Shown here piece by piece: positions 41,722 to 49,097 of a stretch of DNA of 49,097 bases. A program made the translations under genes and the position numbers. Numbering within the stretch: position 1 is the first letter of the stretch; each line of letters begins with the position of its first letter. The notes beneath the pieces are model-generated. The model saw nothing but the letters and a program-made list of their open reading frames with translations, was not told where the DNA came from and searched no databases. Location: assembly GCF_902388705.1 (NCBI RefSeq), contig NZ_CABMQJ010000014.1, forward strand, positions 1-49,097, given 5' to 3'. This stretch comes from an uncultured Alistipes sp. (GTDB lineage Bacteria > Bacteroidota > Bacteroidia > Bacteroidales > Rikenellaceae).

Positions 41722-42094
41722 CCGGACGAGCGCCGCCGGATGCATGCATCGGAACGCCCGCCGCTCCGCCACAACGATACGGAGCCTGTAAATACAATGG
41801 CCGGGGTTCCGGACGACCTCAACACGACATCCTGGGAATTCGATGAATTCCCAGGATGTCTTTCCATACCCGCCATACCCGTTCTTTAGAGCCGCCTCCC
41901 GCACCGCCTCCGTCCGGCATCCGCACCGCGCAAACCGAGGGACGGACACCCTTTCCGGCAGCGGCGCCACGTCCCGCAACCGCGTATGTCTGCCAAATAA
42001 GTACAATTCCCTGCCGTTCGCCCCGGTTGCTGCGGCGAACGCTTCCGGATTCGCCCCGAAAAGGTTACTTTCGCATACCCAATACCATACGCCT
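41722..42094 (+). other. Intergenic region between GH20 and GH115
   Basis: These 373 bases hold a strong hairpin (41826-41860, listed separately) and then about 230 bases before the GH115 ATG. A -7-like TACTTTCG (42066-42073, 7 of 8) lies 21 bases before that ATG, without a clear -33 element. The GH115 frame stays open through most of this region, but there is no leader or family similarity in the extension. Confidence 0.4.
41826..41860 (+). terminator. Strong hairpin ending the GH36-GH20 unit
   Basis: GACATCCTGGGAATTC (41826-41841) pairs over all 16 bases with 41845-41860 across a GAT loop, followed by only three T. The stem is long enough to end transcription even with a short T-run. It lies 104 bases after the GH20 stop, before GH115. 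Confidence 0.72.
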
Positions 42095-45037
42095 ATGAAA
42101 TACCAGCTTCTTATCCTGACCCTTCTTTCGGCCGCCACGCTCCGCGCACAAGTGGCCGTACACGAGAAAAATCCGGGCACCCGGCAGGCTTTCGGCCTCT
42201 CTACCCCGCAGCGCACGGCAGCAGTCTGCTACGACGAAAACGACGCGGAAGTCGTCAAGCGCGCCGCAGTGCTCTTCGCCGCCGACGTGGAGGCCGTCAC
42301 GGGACGCCGTCCCCGCGTCATCCCCGCGACAAACGCACGGGGCCCCGTCGTCATCGTCGGGACAATCGAAAAATGCGGCCTCATCCGCCGGCTGGCCGAA
42401 GCGGGGAAAATCGACACCGCCCCGCTCGAAGGAGCCTGGGAACGTTACCTGATTCAGACTGTCGTCAATCCCCTGCCGGGAGTTACCCGGGCGCTCGTCG
42501 TCGCCGGCAGCGACCGCCGCGGCGCCGCATACGGCCTCTTCTCGCTCTCGGAACAAATCGGCGTTTCGCCCTGGTACTGGTGGGCGGACGTACCGGTGGA
42601 AAAGCACGAGGCACTCTACGTCGACGCCCCGGCGACCTGTTCCGAAACGCCGTCGGTACGCTACCGCGGCATCTTCCTCAACGACGAGGACTGGGGACTC
42701 ACGCCGTGGGCCGCAAAGACCTTCGAGCCGGAGCGCGGCAACATCGGGCCGAAGACCTACGCCAAAATCTGCGAACTGCTGCTGCGCCTCATGGCCAATT
42801 ACCTCGCCCCGGCCATGCATCCCGTTTCCACGTCGTTCAACCAGATTCCGGAGAACAAACTGGTAGCCGACACCTTCGCCATTGTGATGGGCTCGACCCA
42901 CTGCGAGCCACTGCTGCTGAACACCGCCAGCGAATGGGACACCAAAACGATGGGCCCGTGGAACTACGACCGGAACAAGGAGGGCATCAACCGCGTGCTC
43001 GCACAGCGCGTACGCGAGAACAGCCCCTACGAAAACGTCTACACGCTGGCCCTGCGCGGACTGCACGACGGCGCCATGTCGACGACACTGCCCATGCACG
43101 AAAAAGTCCGGATGCTCCAGTCCGCGCTGCTCGACCAGCGCAACATATTGGCCGACAACATCGACCGCCCGATTGAAACCGTCCCGCAGGCGTTCACCCC
43201 CTACAAGGAGGTGCTCGAAATCTACTCCAACGGACTCGAACTGCCCGACGACGTCACGATCGTCTGGCCGGACGACAACTACGGCTATATGAAACGGTTG
43301 AGCGGCGTACGCGAGCAGCAGCGCTCCGGTCGCGCCGGCATCTACTACCACGTTTCCTACCTCGGTGTACCACACAGCTACCTGTGGTTCAGCACGACGC
43401 CCCCGTCGCTCATGTACGAGGAGCTGCGCAAGGCCTACGACACTACGGCCGACCGCCTGTGGCTGGTGAACTGCGGCGACCTGAAAGGCTCCGAAATGCA
43501 GGTTTCGCTCTTCCTCGACATGGCCTGGGACATCGACCGCTTCACCGCCGACAACGTCGTGACCTACCCGGCCCGCTGGCTGGCCGGCATCTTCGGCGGA
43601 GAGTACTACGGGCGCCTCGAACACCTCACCCGCGAACACCTGCGGCTGGCCTTCCCCCGCAAACCCGAATACATGGGCTGGGGCTACCACTGGAACCGCT
43701 TCGACAACAACTGCGAACAACCGACGGATACCGATTTCTCCCTGGTCAACTACAACGAGGCCGGGCGGCGGCTGGACGCCTACCGGCAGCTGGGCGCCGA
43801 GGCCGAAGCCCTGCTGCACGAAATCGGCGAGGCGGCCCGGCCGGCTTTTTACCAACTCGTCTACTACCCCGTCCGCGGCGCCGAGCTGATGAACCGCATG
43901 ACCCTCGGCGGCCAGCGAAACCGCTGGTACGCCCGTCAGGGCCGCGCTGCGACCAACGCCGTACGCGACGAAGTGCGCAACTGCTACGACAGCCTGCATA
44001 CCATCACCGATGGATACAACGCACTGCTCGGCGGCAAATGGAACCACATGATGTCCATGCGCCAGAACTACGACGGCGTGAGCGCCTACTTCGAACTGCC
44101 CCGCCTCGAAAGCCGCGATGCGGCGGGCGGCCCCGTACTGGCGCTGCAGGTCGAAGGCGAGGATATCACCGGCGCACGGAATTTCCACGCCCTGCCGGCG
44201 TTCGACAACTACCTGCGCCAAACTTACCGGATTGAAATCTACAACCGGGGCGGCGGCACGCTCGCCTGGACGGCAACGCCCTCGCATCCGTGGATACGAA
44301 TCAGCCAGAGCGCCGGGCAAACCCCTACCGAAGCGTGCATCACGGTGGGCATCGACTGGGAGAAAGCCCCCGTCGGCGCCGTGCCTCCCGCCGAAATCGT
44401 GTTCCGGGCCGGGGAGCAGACCGAAAAGGTACTCCTATCGCTCTTCAACCCCGCGGCCCCGACGCGCGAGGAGCTCCGGGGCCTCTACGTCGAGAGCAAC
44501 GGCTGTGTTTCGATTCCCGCCGCAGGCTACCACCGCGTCCGCGAAAACGAACGGATCAAAATAACGGTCGTCGAAGACCTCGGCATCGACGGACAGGCCC
44601 TGCAACTGGGAAACCCCGTCGCTCCGCTCCAGATATTCCGCAGTCCGAACGTACCGAATGCCGAATACGACTTCTACGCATTCGACGCCGGATCGGTCGA
44701 TGTCTACACCTACGTACTGCCGACCTTCCCGCTCCACGCCGACCGCGACTTCCGCATCGGCGAGAACACCAACACCGACACCAAATACAGCGTACAAATC
44801 GACGACGGGGCGCTGGCCACTCCCTCTTCGTCGCACACGGAGTACTCGCAGGTGTGGTTCGAAAGCGTACTGCGCAACTGCGTCGTCAACAAATCGACGC
44901 TCCATATCGGCAAACCCGGACGGCATACGCTGCGCATCCGCGTGGGCGATCCGGGCCTCGTCGTCCAGAAAATAGTCCTCGACTTCGGGGGCATGAAACG
45001 CTCCTACCTCGGCCCGCAAACCACCCGGGTGGAATAA
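42095..45037 (+). CDS. GH115 alpha-glucuronidase, secreted
   Basis: ATG 42095 begins the leader KYQLLILTLLSAATLRAQ, giving 980 residues; the longer frame from 41843 is rejected. GH115 features are the N-terminal domain (VVIVGTIEKCGLIRRLAE, AAYGLFSLSEQIGVSPWYWW), the barrel beginning SVRYRGIFLNDEDWGLTPW, TFAIVMGSTHCEPLLLN, and the dimer-type helical and C-terminal beta domains. Known members remove alpha-1,2-linked (4-O-methyl) glucuronic acid from xylan or arabinogalactan. No xylanase or arabinanase is near, so the target may be another uronic-acid-bearing glycan. A hairpin on each side isolates it as its own transcription unit. Confidence 0.92.
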   Translation: MKYQLLILTLLSAATLRAQVAVHEKNPGTRQAFGLSTPQRTAAVCYDENDAEVVKRAAVLFAADVEAVTGRRPRVIPATNARGPVVIVGTIEKCGLIRRLAEAGKIDTAPLEGAWERYLIQTVVNPLPGVTRALVVAGSDRRGAAYGLFSLSEQIGVSPWYWWADVPVEKHEALYVDAPATCSETPSVRYRGIFLNDEDWGLTPWAAKTFEPERGNIGPKTYAKICELLLRLMANYLAPAMHPVSTSFNQIPENKLVADTFAIVMGSTHCEPLLLNTASEWDTKTMGPWNYDRNKEGINRVLAQRVRENSPYENVYTLALRGLHDGAMSTTLPMHEKVRMLQSALLDQRNILADNIDRPIETVPQAFTPYKEVLEIYSNGLELPDDVTIVWPDDNYGYMKRLSGVREQQRSGRAGIYYHVSYLGVPHSYLWFSTTPPSLMYEELRKAYDTTADRLWLVNCGDLKGSEMQVSLFLDMAWDIDRFTADNVVTYPARWLAGIFGGEYYGRLEHLTREHLRLAFPRKPEYMGWGYHWNRFDNNCEQPTDTDFSLVNYNEAGRRLDAYRQLGAEAEALLHEIGEAARPAFYQLVYYPVRGAELMNRMTLGGQRNRWYARQGRAATNAVRDEVRNCYDSLHTITDGYNALLGGKWNHMMSMRQNYDGVSAYFELPRLESRDAAGGPVLALQVEGEDITGARNFHALPAFDNYLRQTYRIEIYNRGGGTLAWTATPSHPWIRISQSAGQTPTEACITVGIDWEKAPVGAVPPAEIVFRAGEQTEKVLLSLFNPAAPTREELRGLYVESNGCVSIPAAGYHRVRENERIKITVVEDLGIDGQALQLGNPVAPLQIFRSPNVPNAEYDFYAFDAGSVDVYTYVLPTFPLHADRDFRIGENTNTDTKYSVQIDDGALATPSSSHTEYSQVWFESVLRNCVVNKSTLHIGKPGRHTLRIRVGDPGLVVQKIVLDFGGMKRSYLGPQTTRVE

Positions 45038-45076
45038 CGCGCGGCAGACCGCCATCGGCGCAGCCCGTCGCTAAAC

Positions 45077-45113
45077 GCAAAAGGGGCCGGGAGAATCTCC
45101 CGGCCCCTTTTGC
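45077..45113. terminator. Bidirectional intrinsic terminator
   Basis: GCAAAAGGGGCCGGGAGA (45077-45094) pairs fully with 45096-45113, with A-rich and T-rich ends on both strands. It lies between the convergent ends of GH115 (45037) and the GH92 gene (45168) and can serve both. Confidence 0.92.
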
Positions 45114-45167
45114 AACCGCGGCAAGCACCGGCAACGGCCGCAGGCCCGCGCCGATGCCGGAATGCCG

Positions 45168-47504
45168 TTATTCTGTAAGCTGCGTATTGGGCTCCGGCGC
45201 GAGGTTCACCTTCAGCCGGCCGCCGCGCACCACCTCCGCAAAGGGAAGCTGCACGCTGTTCCACGGCTTGCCGTCGAGCTCTATCGAGCCGATATAGCAG
45301 TTCTCCGGTGTATTGCCCGTGGTTTCGATTACGAACTTGCGGCCCATGTAATAATCGGGATTCAGGCGAATCGTCACCTTGTCGAACAGCGGGCTGCCGA
45401 TTTGGAACGACGGATCGGGAGCCGTCAGCCCCTTCGCGTCGAAAAGTCCCATCGAGGCCATCACGTACCACGCCCCCAGCTGTCCCTGGTCTTCGTCCTG
45501 CCCGTAGCCGTAGCCGTGAATCTCCTCCGTGCCGTAGAACTCGTTGCAGATGGTGCGCATCCACTTCTGCGACAGCCACGGCTTGCCCGAGAAGTTGAAC
45601 AGGGCGGAAATATGGAGGTTCGGCTGGTTGCCGTGGTTGTAGTAGGCGTGCACGCCCGCAAAGGCGTTGATGGTCTTGCCGCCGCCGAAAACGTTCTCAC
45701 GCGAGATGAGGAACGTGCTGTCGAGGCGGTTGTTGAACTCCTCGCGGCCGACCATGCCCACCAGCCGGTCGATGTCGTGGGGCACATAATAGGTATACTG
45801 CACGGCGTTTCCCTCTTGGAACCCGGCCCATGCCGCATAGGGGTCGAACCCGGCGATGAACTCGCCGTTCACGTCCCGCGGACGGATGTATTTGGTTTCG
45901 GGGTCGAAGAGCAGCTCCCACCCGCCCGAGAGCTTCGAGAGCTGCTCGTAATCGGCCTCATGGCCCAGCTGGCGGGCCATCTGCGCAACGGCATAGGCGC
46001 TGAACGAATACTCGAGCGTATGCGAAGCCGCGAATCCCGAGCCGTCGGTCGTGGTCTGCATGCCCAGTTCGGGCAGGTAAGGCGAATAGCCCTGCGCCAC
46101 GAACCGGCCCACGTCCAGCTTGCCGGCTCCGGCGGGACGACCTTCGCTGCCCAGTTCGTTCTTGCGGGCAGCCTCGTAGCCGAGCGCCACATCGAAGTTG
46201 CGGATGCCGCAGTTGTAGGCCGCCGCAATGGCGAGGCCCGTGAAATTGGTGCCCACGCCCGAAACGTACTTGCTGCATGCGATGCCGTCCCCCAGCCATC
46301 CGGCGTCCTTGTAGACCAGCAGCTGGCTGGCGACCCAACCGGCATAATACTCGGGATAGGCGATGCTCCACAGCTGCGTAAGGTTCCAGTAGGCCCCCCA
46401 AATCGCATCCGTATTGTAATAGTTGTGCACCGGCTTGCCCGCACCGTCGAGCGCAATCCGGCCCACGCTGCCGTCGTTGGCGGGATAAGCCCCGTTCACG
46501 TCGCTGGCAAGGCCGCGGCCCAGCAGGGCGTGGAACAGCCCCGTGTAGAACTTCACGCGGTCTTCACGCAGGCCGCCCTCGACGCGGAGCCGGCCGAGCG
46601 CATCCTCCCACGTGTCGTTCGCCTCGCGGCGCACCCGGTCGAAATCCTTTTTCGCGGCCTCCTTTTCGAGGTTCAGGCGGGCGTTCTCGACCGAAGTGTA
46701 CGAAAGTCCGATTTTCAGCCCCACCTGCGGCCGCTCACGGGTGTCGAAACGCAGGTACAGCCCGGCACCCTTGCCCGAGCGGGTCCGCTCCCCGGCGAAC
46801 ACCTCTTCGCCGCTGAACGTCCCGTAAGACACAGGCTCGGCATCCAATACGGCGCTGAAGTACATCGTCACCGTGGCGCCTTTCTGGTAGATGTCGACGT
46901 AGGCGGGTTCGGTCACCACCCAACCCTCGATGCGGCCGTCGTCGGTGTAGGTCACCCAGGCGTCCCGCACCGGGCCGCTCTCGCCCATCCGCGTGCCGAC
47001 GTTGAATAGCAGGTTGGCCTCGTCCGTGGCGGGAAACGTATAGCGGTGGAACCCGACACGTTCGGTGGCCGTCAGTTCGGCCTGCACGCCGTAGTCCTTG
47101 AGCAGCACCGAGTAATAGCCGGGACGTGCGACTTCGTCCTTCTTGTCGAAGCGCGAGCGGTAGCCCGCATCGGGATTGTCCAGCGGGCCGGGAACGGTCT
47201 GCAGCGCGCCGACCGTCGGCGCCACCACCACGCCGCCCACCTGGAATTCATGGAAGTTGGCGAAGCCCTCGATCGACGTGTGGCGGGAGTCGTAACCGAC
47301 GGCCTCCCAACCGTGGGGATTTCCAAGGTGCCCGTCCGTCGTCGGAGCCAGTTTGGCCATGCCGAACGGCACGGCGGCCGGCGTAAAGAAGAACCAGCGC
47401 GAATGGGCCGTGCCGATTCGCGGATCGACATAATCGGTCAGCGACTCCTGTGTCGCACACGAGGCGGCGCATAAGGCGCACAAAATCAAAAACAATTTAT
47501 TCAT
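45168..47504 (-). CDS. GH92 exo-alpha-mannosidase, lipoprotein (fourth copy)
   Basis: ATG 47504 gives 778 residues with a lipobox leader (KLFLILCALCAASCATQ). The open extension to 47633 overlaps the -7 element and the upstream esterase gene and is rejected. GH92 features are YVDPRIGTAHSRWFFFTPAA and PFGMAKLAPTT, the acid E564 in FQEGNAVQYTYYVPHD, and the loop GQDEDQGQLGAWYV (D670, D672). The start motif (SRWFFFTPAAVPFG in place of the usual FPGA..PFG) sets it apart from the three left-hand copies, as does its separate location with a rhamnosidase and an esterase. It is expected to be an inverting calcium-dependent alpha-mannosidase; the linkage is unknown. Confidence 0.93.
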   Translation of the reverse strand: MNKLFLILCALCAASCATQESLTDYVDPRIGTAHSRWFFFTPAAVPFGMAKLAPTTDGHLGNPHGWEAVGYDSRHTSIEGFANFHEFQVGGVVVAPTVGALQTVPGPLDNPDAGYRSRFDKKDEVARPGYYSVLLKDYGVQAELTATERVGFHRYTFPATDEANLLFNVGTRMGESGPVRDAWVTYTDDGRIEGWVVTEPAYVDIYQKGATVTMYFSAVLDAEPVSYGTFSGEEVFAGERTRSGKGAGLYLRFDTRERPQVGLKIGLSYTSVENARLNLEKEAAKKDFDRVRREANDTWEDALGRLRVEGGLREDRVKFYTGLFHALLGRGLASDVNGAYPANDGSVGRIALDGAGKPVHNYYNTDAIWGAYWNLTQLWSIAYPEYYAGWVASQLLVYKDAGWLGDGIACSKYVSGVGTNFTGLAIAAAYNCGIRNFDVALGYEAARKNELGSEGRPAGAGKLDVGRFVAQGYSPYLPELGMQTTTDGSGFAASHTLEYSFSAYAVAQMARQLGHEADYEQLSKLSGGWELLFDPETKYIRPRDVNGEFIAGFDPYAAWAGFQEGNAVQYTYYVPHDIDRLVGMVGREEFNNRLDSTFLISRENVFGGGKTINAFAGVHAYYNHGNQPNLHISALFNFSGKPWLSQKWMRTICNEFYGTEEIHGYGYGQDEDQGQLGAWYVMASMGLFDAKGLTAPDPSFQIGSPLFDKVTIRLNPDYYMGRKFVIETTGNTPENCYIGSIELDGKPWNSVQLPFAEVVRGGRLKVNLAPEPNTQLTE

Positions 47505-47545
47505 AGCATGATATATATTACGGTATAAACCCTTCCGGGCCGGGA

Positions 47546-47553
47546 CAAAGATA
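47546..47553 (-). promoter_or_regulatory. Promoter -7 element for the fourth GH92 gene
   Basis: On the minus strand TATCTTTG matches TAnnTTTG exactly and lies 41 bases before ATG 47504, inside the 94-base gap after the esterase gene. No TTG is found at -33. It would allow GH92 expression independent of the upstream genes. Confidence 0.42.
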
Positions 47554-47598
47554 GTCAAAAGATGCCGCATTCCCCGCTCCGGGTCTGCGGAACAGCCC

Positions 47599-48447
47599 CT
47601 ATTCGCCGACTTTTTCCGAAAGCCAGCGCACAAGCGAGCCGCGCAGCTCGTCCTTGTATTTAAATGTTTCGTTCCAGCCCCACCCGTGGCCGCCCGTGGG
47701 ATAAATATGTATCTCGCCCGGCACCGCCGCGGCCTTGAGCGCGTCGTAGAACATCGTCCCGTTGACCGGGGGCACCCCGTTGTCGTCGTCGCTGAATGCG
47801 ATGAACACGGGCGGAGTGGCGGAGCTCACCCGCCGTTCGTTGGAGAACGCCGCCACCAGGCCCTCGCTCGGGTTTTCACCCAGCAGGTTCGACCTCGACC
47901 CGGCATGCGTGAAACGCGCGTCCATCGTAATGACGGGATAAATCAGCACTGCGAAATCGGGGCGATTCGCACTGCAGGTGAAGTGGGTCGCCGCGGTCGA
48001 GGCGAGGTGTCCGCCGGCCGAGAAGCCGATTACGCCGACACGCGCCGGGTCGATATTCCACGCCGCAGCGTTCGCCCGCACCATTTCGATTGCCTGCTGC
48101 ACGTCCCGGCGGGGCAGGTCGTAATTGCCGTGGGGCATGGTGTATTTCAGCACGACGGCGGCGAATCCGCGGGCGGCGAACCACTCGGCCACCTGATGGC
48201 CCTCATGGCCGATGGCAAGGCCGCCGTAGGCGCCTCCGGGGCAAATCACCACAGCCGGAGCCGGGGTTTTGCGGTCGGGAGTGTAGAGCGTTACGAACGG
48301 CTCGTTGTCGCGGTCGAATTTCGCATCGACACGCTCCGGAGCGCCCTTTCCGGCCGCGGGCCACAATTTGAACTCGGCTCTCTGCCGGGCGGAGAGGGCC
48401 GCCACGCAGAGCAGCGCGCACAGGGTAAGAAAAACTCGTTTCATCAT
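47599..48447 (-). CDS. Secreted alpha/beta-hydrolase carbohydrate esterase
   Basis: This 282-residue protein has a Sec leader (VFLTLCALLCVAALSARQ). The oxyanion motif CPGGAYGG (69-76) and the nucleophile elbow GFSAGGH (S143) are clear. The Asp is in AFSDDDNGVPPVNG and the His in PTGGHGWGW. This arrangement is that of the BD-FAE/Axe-type esterases in Bacteroidetes glycan loci, which remove acetyl or aromatic acids from sugars. It lies 34 bases after the rhamnosidase-like gene, so both are probably transcribed together. The acyl group removed is not predictable here. Confidence 0.86.
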   Translation of the reverse strand: MMKRVFLTLCALLCVAALSARQRAEFKLWPAAGKGAPERVDAKFDRDNEPFVTLYTPDRKTPAPAVVICPGGAYGGLAIGHEGHQVAEWFAARGFAAVVLKYTMPHGNYDLPRRDVQQAIEMVRANAAAWNIDPARVGVIGFSAGGHLASTAATHFTCSANRPDFAVLIYPVITMDARFTHAGSRSNLLGENPSEGLVAAFSNERRVSSATPPVFIAFSDDDNGVPPVNGTMFYDALKAAAVPGEIHIYPTGGHGWGWNETFKYKDELRGSLVRWLSEKVGE

Positions 48448-48481
48448 ATCTTCAGGTTATAAGGTTTCCAATGGCTTCATA

Positions 48482-49097
48482 TCATCGTACGATGCGCACC
48501 TCTTCGGGGGCGGACACGGTCGAAACGACCTTTCCGGCGGCGTCGCGCTCGTGGCGCACCCGTATCACGCCGTAAGGAGTCGGGAAAGTCCCCTCGGCCC
48601 ATTTCAGGCTCCCGAGGTTCGGACGCACCGCCACGGCCCGGCAGCCGGGCTCGAGCGGCTCGATGCCCAGCACGTACCGCGAAAGCCACGCCGTGGGGCC
48701 CGAAGCCCAGCCGTGGCAGAAGCTGTGGCGCAGTCCCTTGTAACAGTAGGCGCCCGATTGGGCGTGAATGTCGAACTCCCCGGCGGGAACCGGCTCGTCG
48801 ATGCGGGCCGCACGGGCGGCATGGGCGTAATTCAAATCCTCCCAGAACGTCGTCGCCCCCAAATCGAGCATCGCGCCCCAGTAATCGGAGATAATCCGCA
48901 TCGCATCGCCGTACAACCCGCCTGCGGCCAGCGCTTCGAGCATATAGTAGCCGTAGAAAGTCGAGAATCCTTCCGCCCCGCCCCGGGCAATCACCGGCCC
49001 GCACACCTCGTCCGGGTCGGCCATCCCGGCCAGCACGAGCATCGCCGCAGCCTGTTTGTTTTGCCCGTGGTCGGGCACATGCCGCCGCAGCCGCTTG
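48482..49097 (-). CDS. GH78-like alpha-L-rhamnosidase, C-terminal part
   Basis: The frame is open to the right edge of the window, so only about the last 204 residues are seen. They form the end of an (alpha/alpha)6 barrel (GFSTFYGYYMLEALAAGG, GATTFWEDLNYAHA, SFCHGWASGPTAWLSRYVLG) and the small beta domain that follows it in GH78 (PLEPGCRAVAVRPNLGSL, then TPYGVIRVRHERD). GH78 enzymes release terminal alpha-L-rhamnose with inversion. The catalytic acid lies outside the window, so activity cannot be judged. Related six-hairpin glycosidases share this C-terminal layout, hence the cautious name. It precedes the esterase gene by 34 bases. Confidence 0.8.
   Translation of the reverse strand, partial: KRLRRHVPDHGQNKQAAAMLVLAGMADPDEVCGPVIARGGAEGFSTFYGYYMLEALAAGGLYGDAMRIISDYWGAMLDLGATTFWEDLNYAHAARAARIDEPVPAGEFDIHAQSGAYCYKGLRHSFCHGWASGPTAWLSRYVLGIEPLEPGCRAVAVRPNLGSLKWAEGTFPTPYGVIRVRHERDAAGKVVSTVSAPEEVRIVR

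Noticed and set aside
41843..42094. 84-residue extension of the GH115 protein
   Set aside because: It begins inside a hairpin, is Arg/Pro-rich, and would bury the signal peptide that starts at Met 42095.
45077..45113. Considered as part of a mobile-element end or attachment site
   Set aside because: A symmetrical GC stem with A/T ends between convergent genes is fully explained as a bidirectional terminator; there are no target duplications or transposase.
1..49097. CRISPR arrays, tRNA/rRNA genes, IS elements, prophage
   Set aside because: I saw no regularly spaced repeats, cloverleaf-like sequences, transposase or phage genes on either strand.

Overview
The window looks like a polysaccharide-utilisation region from a high-GC member of the Bacteroidota. 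A SusC/SusD pair, a hybrid two-component system (HTCS) regulator, Bacteroidetes-type -7 promoter elements (TAnnTTTG), lipoprotein and Sec leaders on nearly every enzyme, and GC-rich third codon positions support this. A gut Alistipes/Rikenellaceae-like organism is my guess from GC content and gene style, not a demonstrated assignment. There are no tRNA, rRNA, CRISPR, IS or phage features.

Layout. (1) 271-1911 (-): a membrane-anchored TPR/HTH regulator, divergent from the next unit. (2) 2417-13364 (+): a tight operon with a GH38-like alpha-mannosidase, three consecutive GH92 alpha-mannosidases and an SGNH esterase, ending at a symmetrical terminator (13377-13420). (3) 13596-16352 (-): an MFS transporter and a serine-type sulfatase, with a strong dyad over the promoter. 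(4) 16451-20488 (-): the HTCS regulator, with a C9 tract in its coding strand. (5) 20709-35938 (-): the core locus. In transcription order it has a GH130 enzyme, a GxGYxYP-type lipoprotein, SusC, SusD, a GH2 beta-mannosidase/exo-glucosaminidase, a sialate O-acetylesterase, an SGNH hydrolase and a second sialate O-acetylesterase, then a hairpin terminator. (6) 36492-45037 (+): GH36 alpha-galactosidase, an HGSNAT-like membrane acetyltransferase, GH20 beta-hexosaminidase and, after a strong hairpin, GH115 alpha-glucuronidase, ending at another symmetrical terminator. (7) 45168-49097 (-): the C-terminal end of a GH78-like rhamnosidase, an alpha/beta-hydrolase esterase and a fourth GH92 enzyme.

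Taken together, the activities (four GH92, GH38, GH2, GH130, GH20, GH36, O-acetylesterases, a sulfatase) fit stepwise removal of decorations, alpha-mannose, beta-mannose and HexNAc from complex host-type or microbial mannose-rich glycans. SusC/D would import oligosaccharides, and the leaderless GH130 would finish in the cytoplasm. GH115 and GH78 at the right edge point to a separate uronic-acid or rhamnose-bearing substrate. The substrate itself is inferred from family names and has not been shown.

Less ordinary points are: the homopolymer in the HTCS; a 32-bp-spaced direct repeat before susC; two dyads at promoters; hairpins that could attenuate transcription inside two operons; a GH38 protein with non-canonical active-site motifs; a GH2 enzyme with a discoidin domain inserted in its C-terminal Ig-like domain; and the GH130/GxGYxYP pair at the head of the SusC/D unit.
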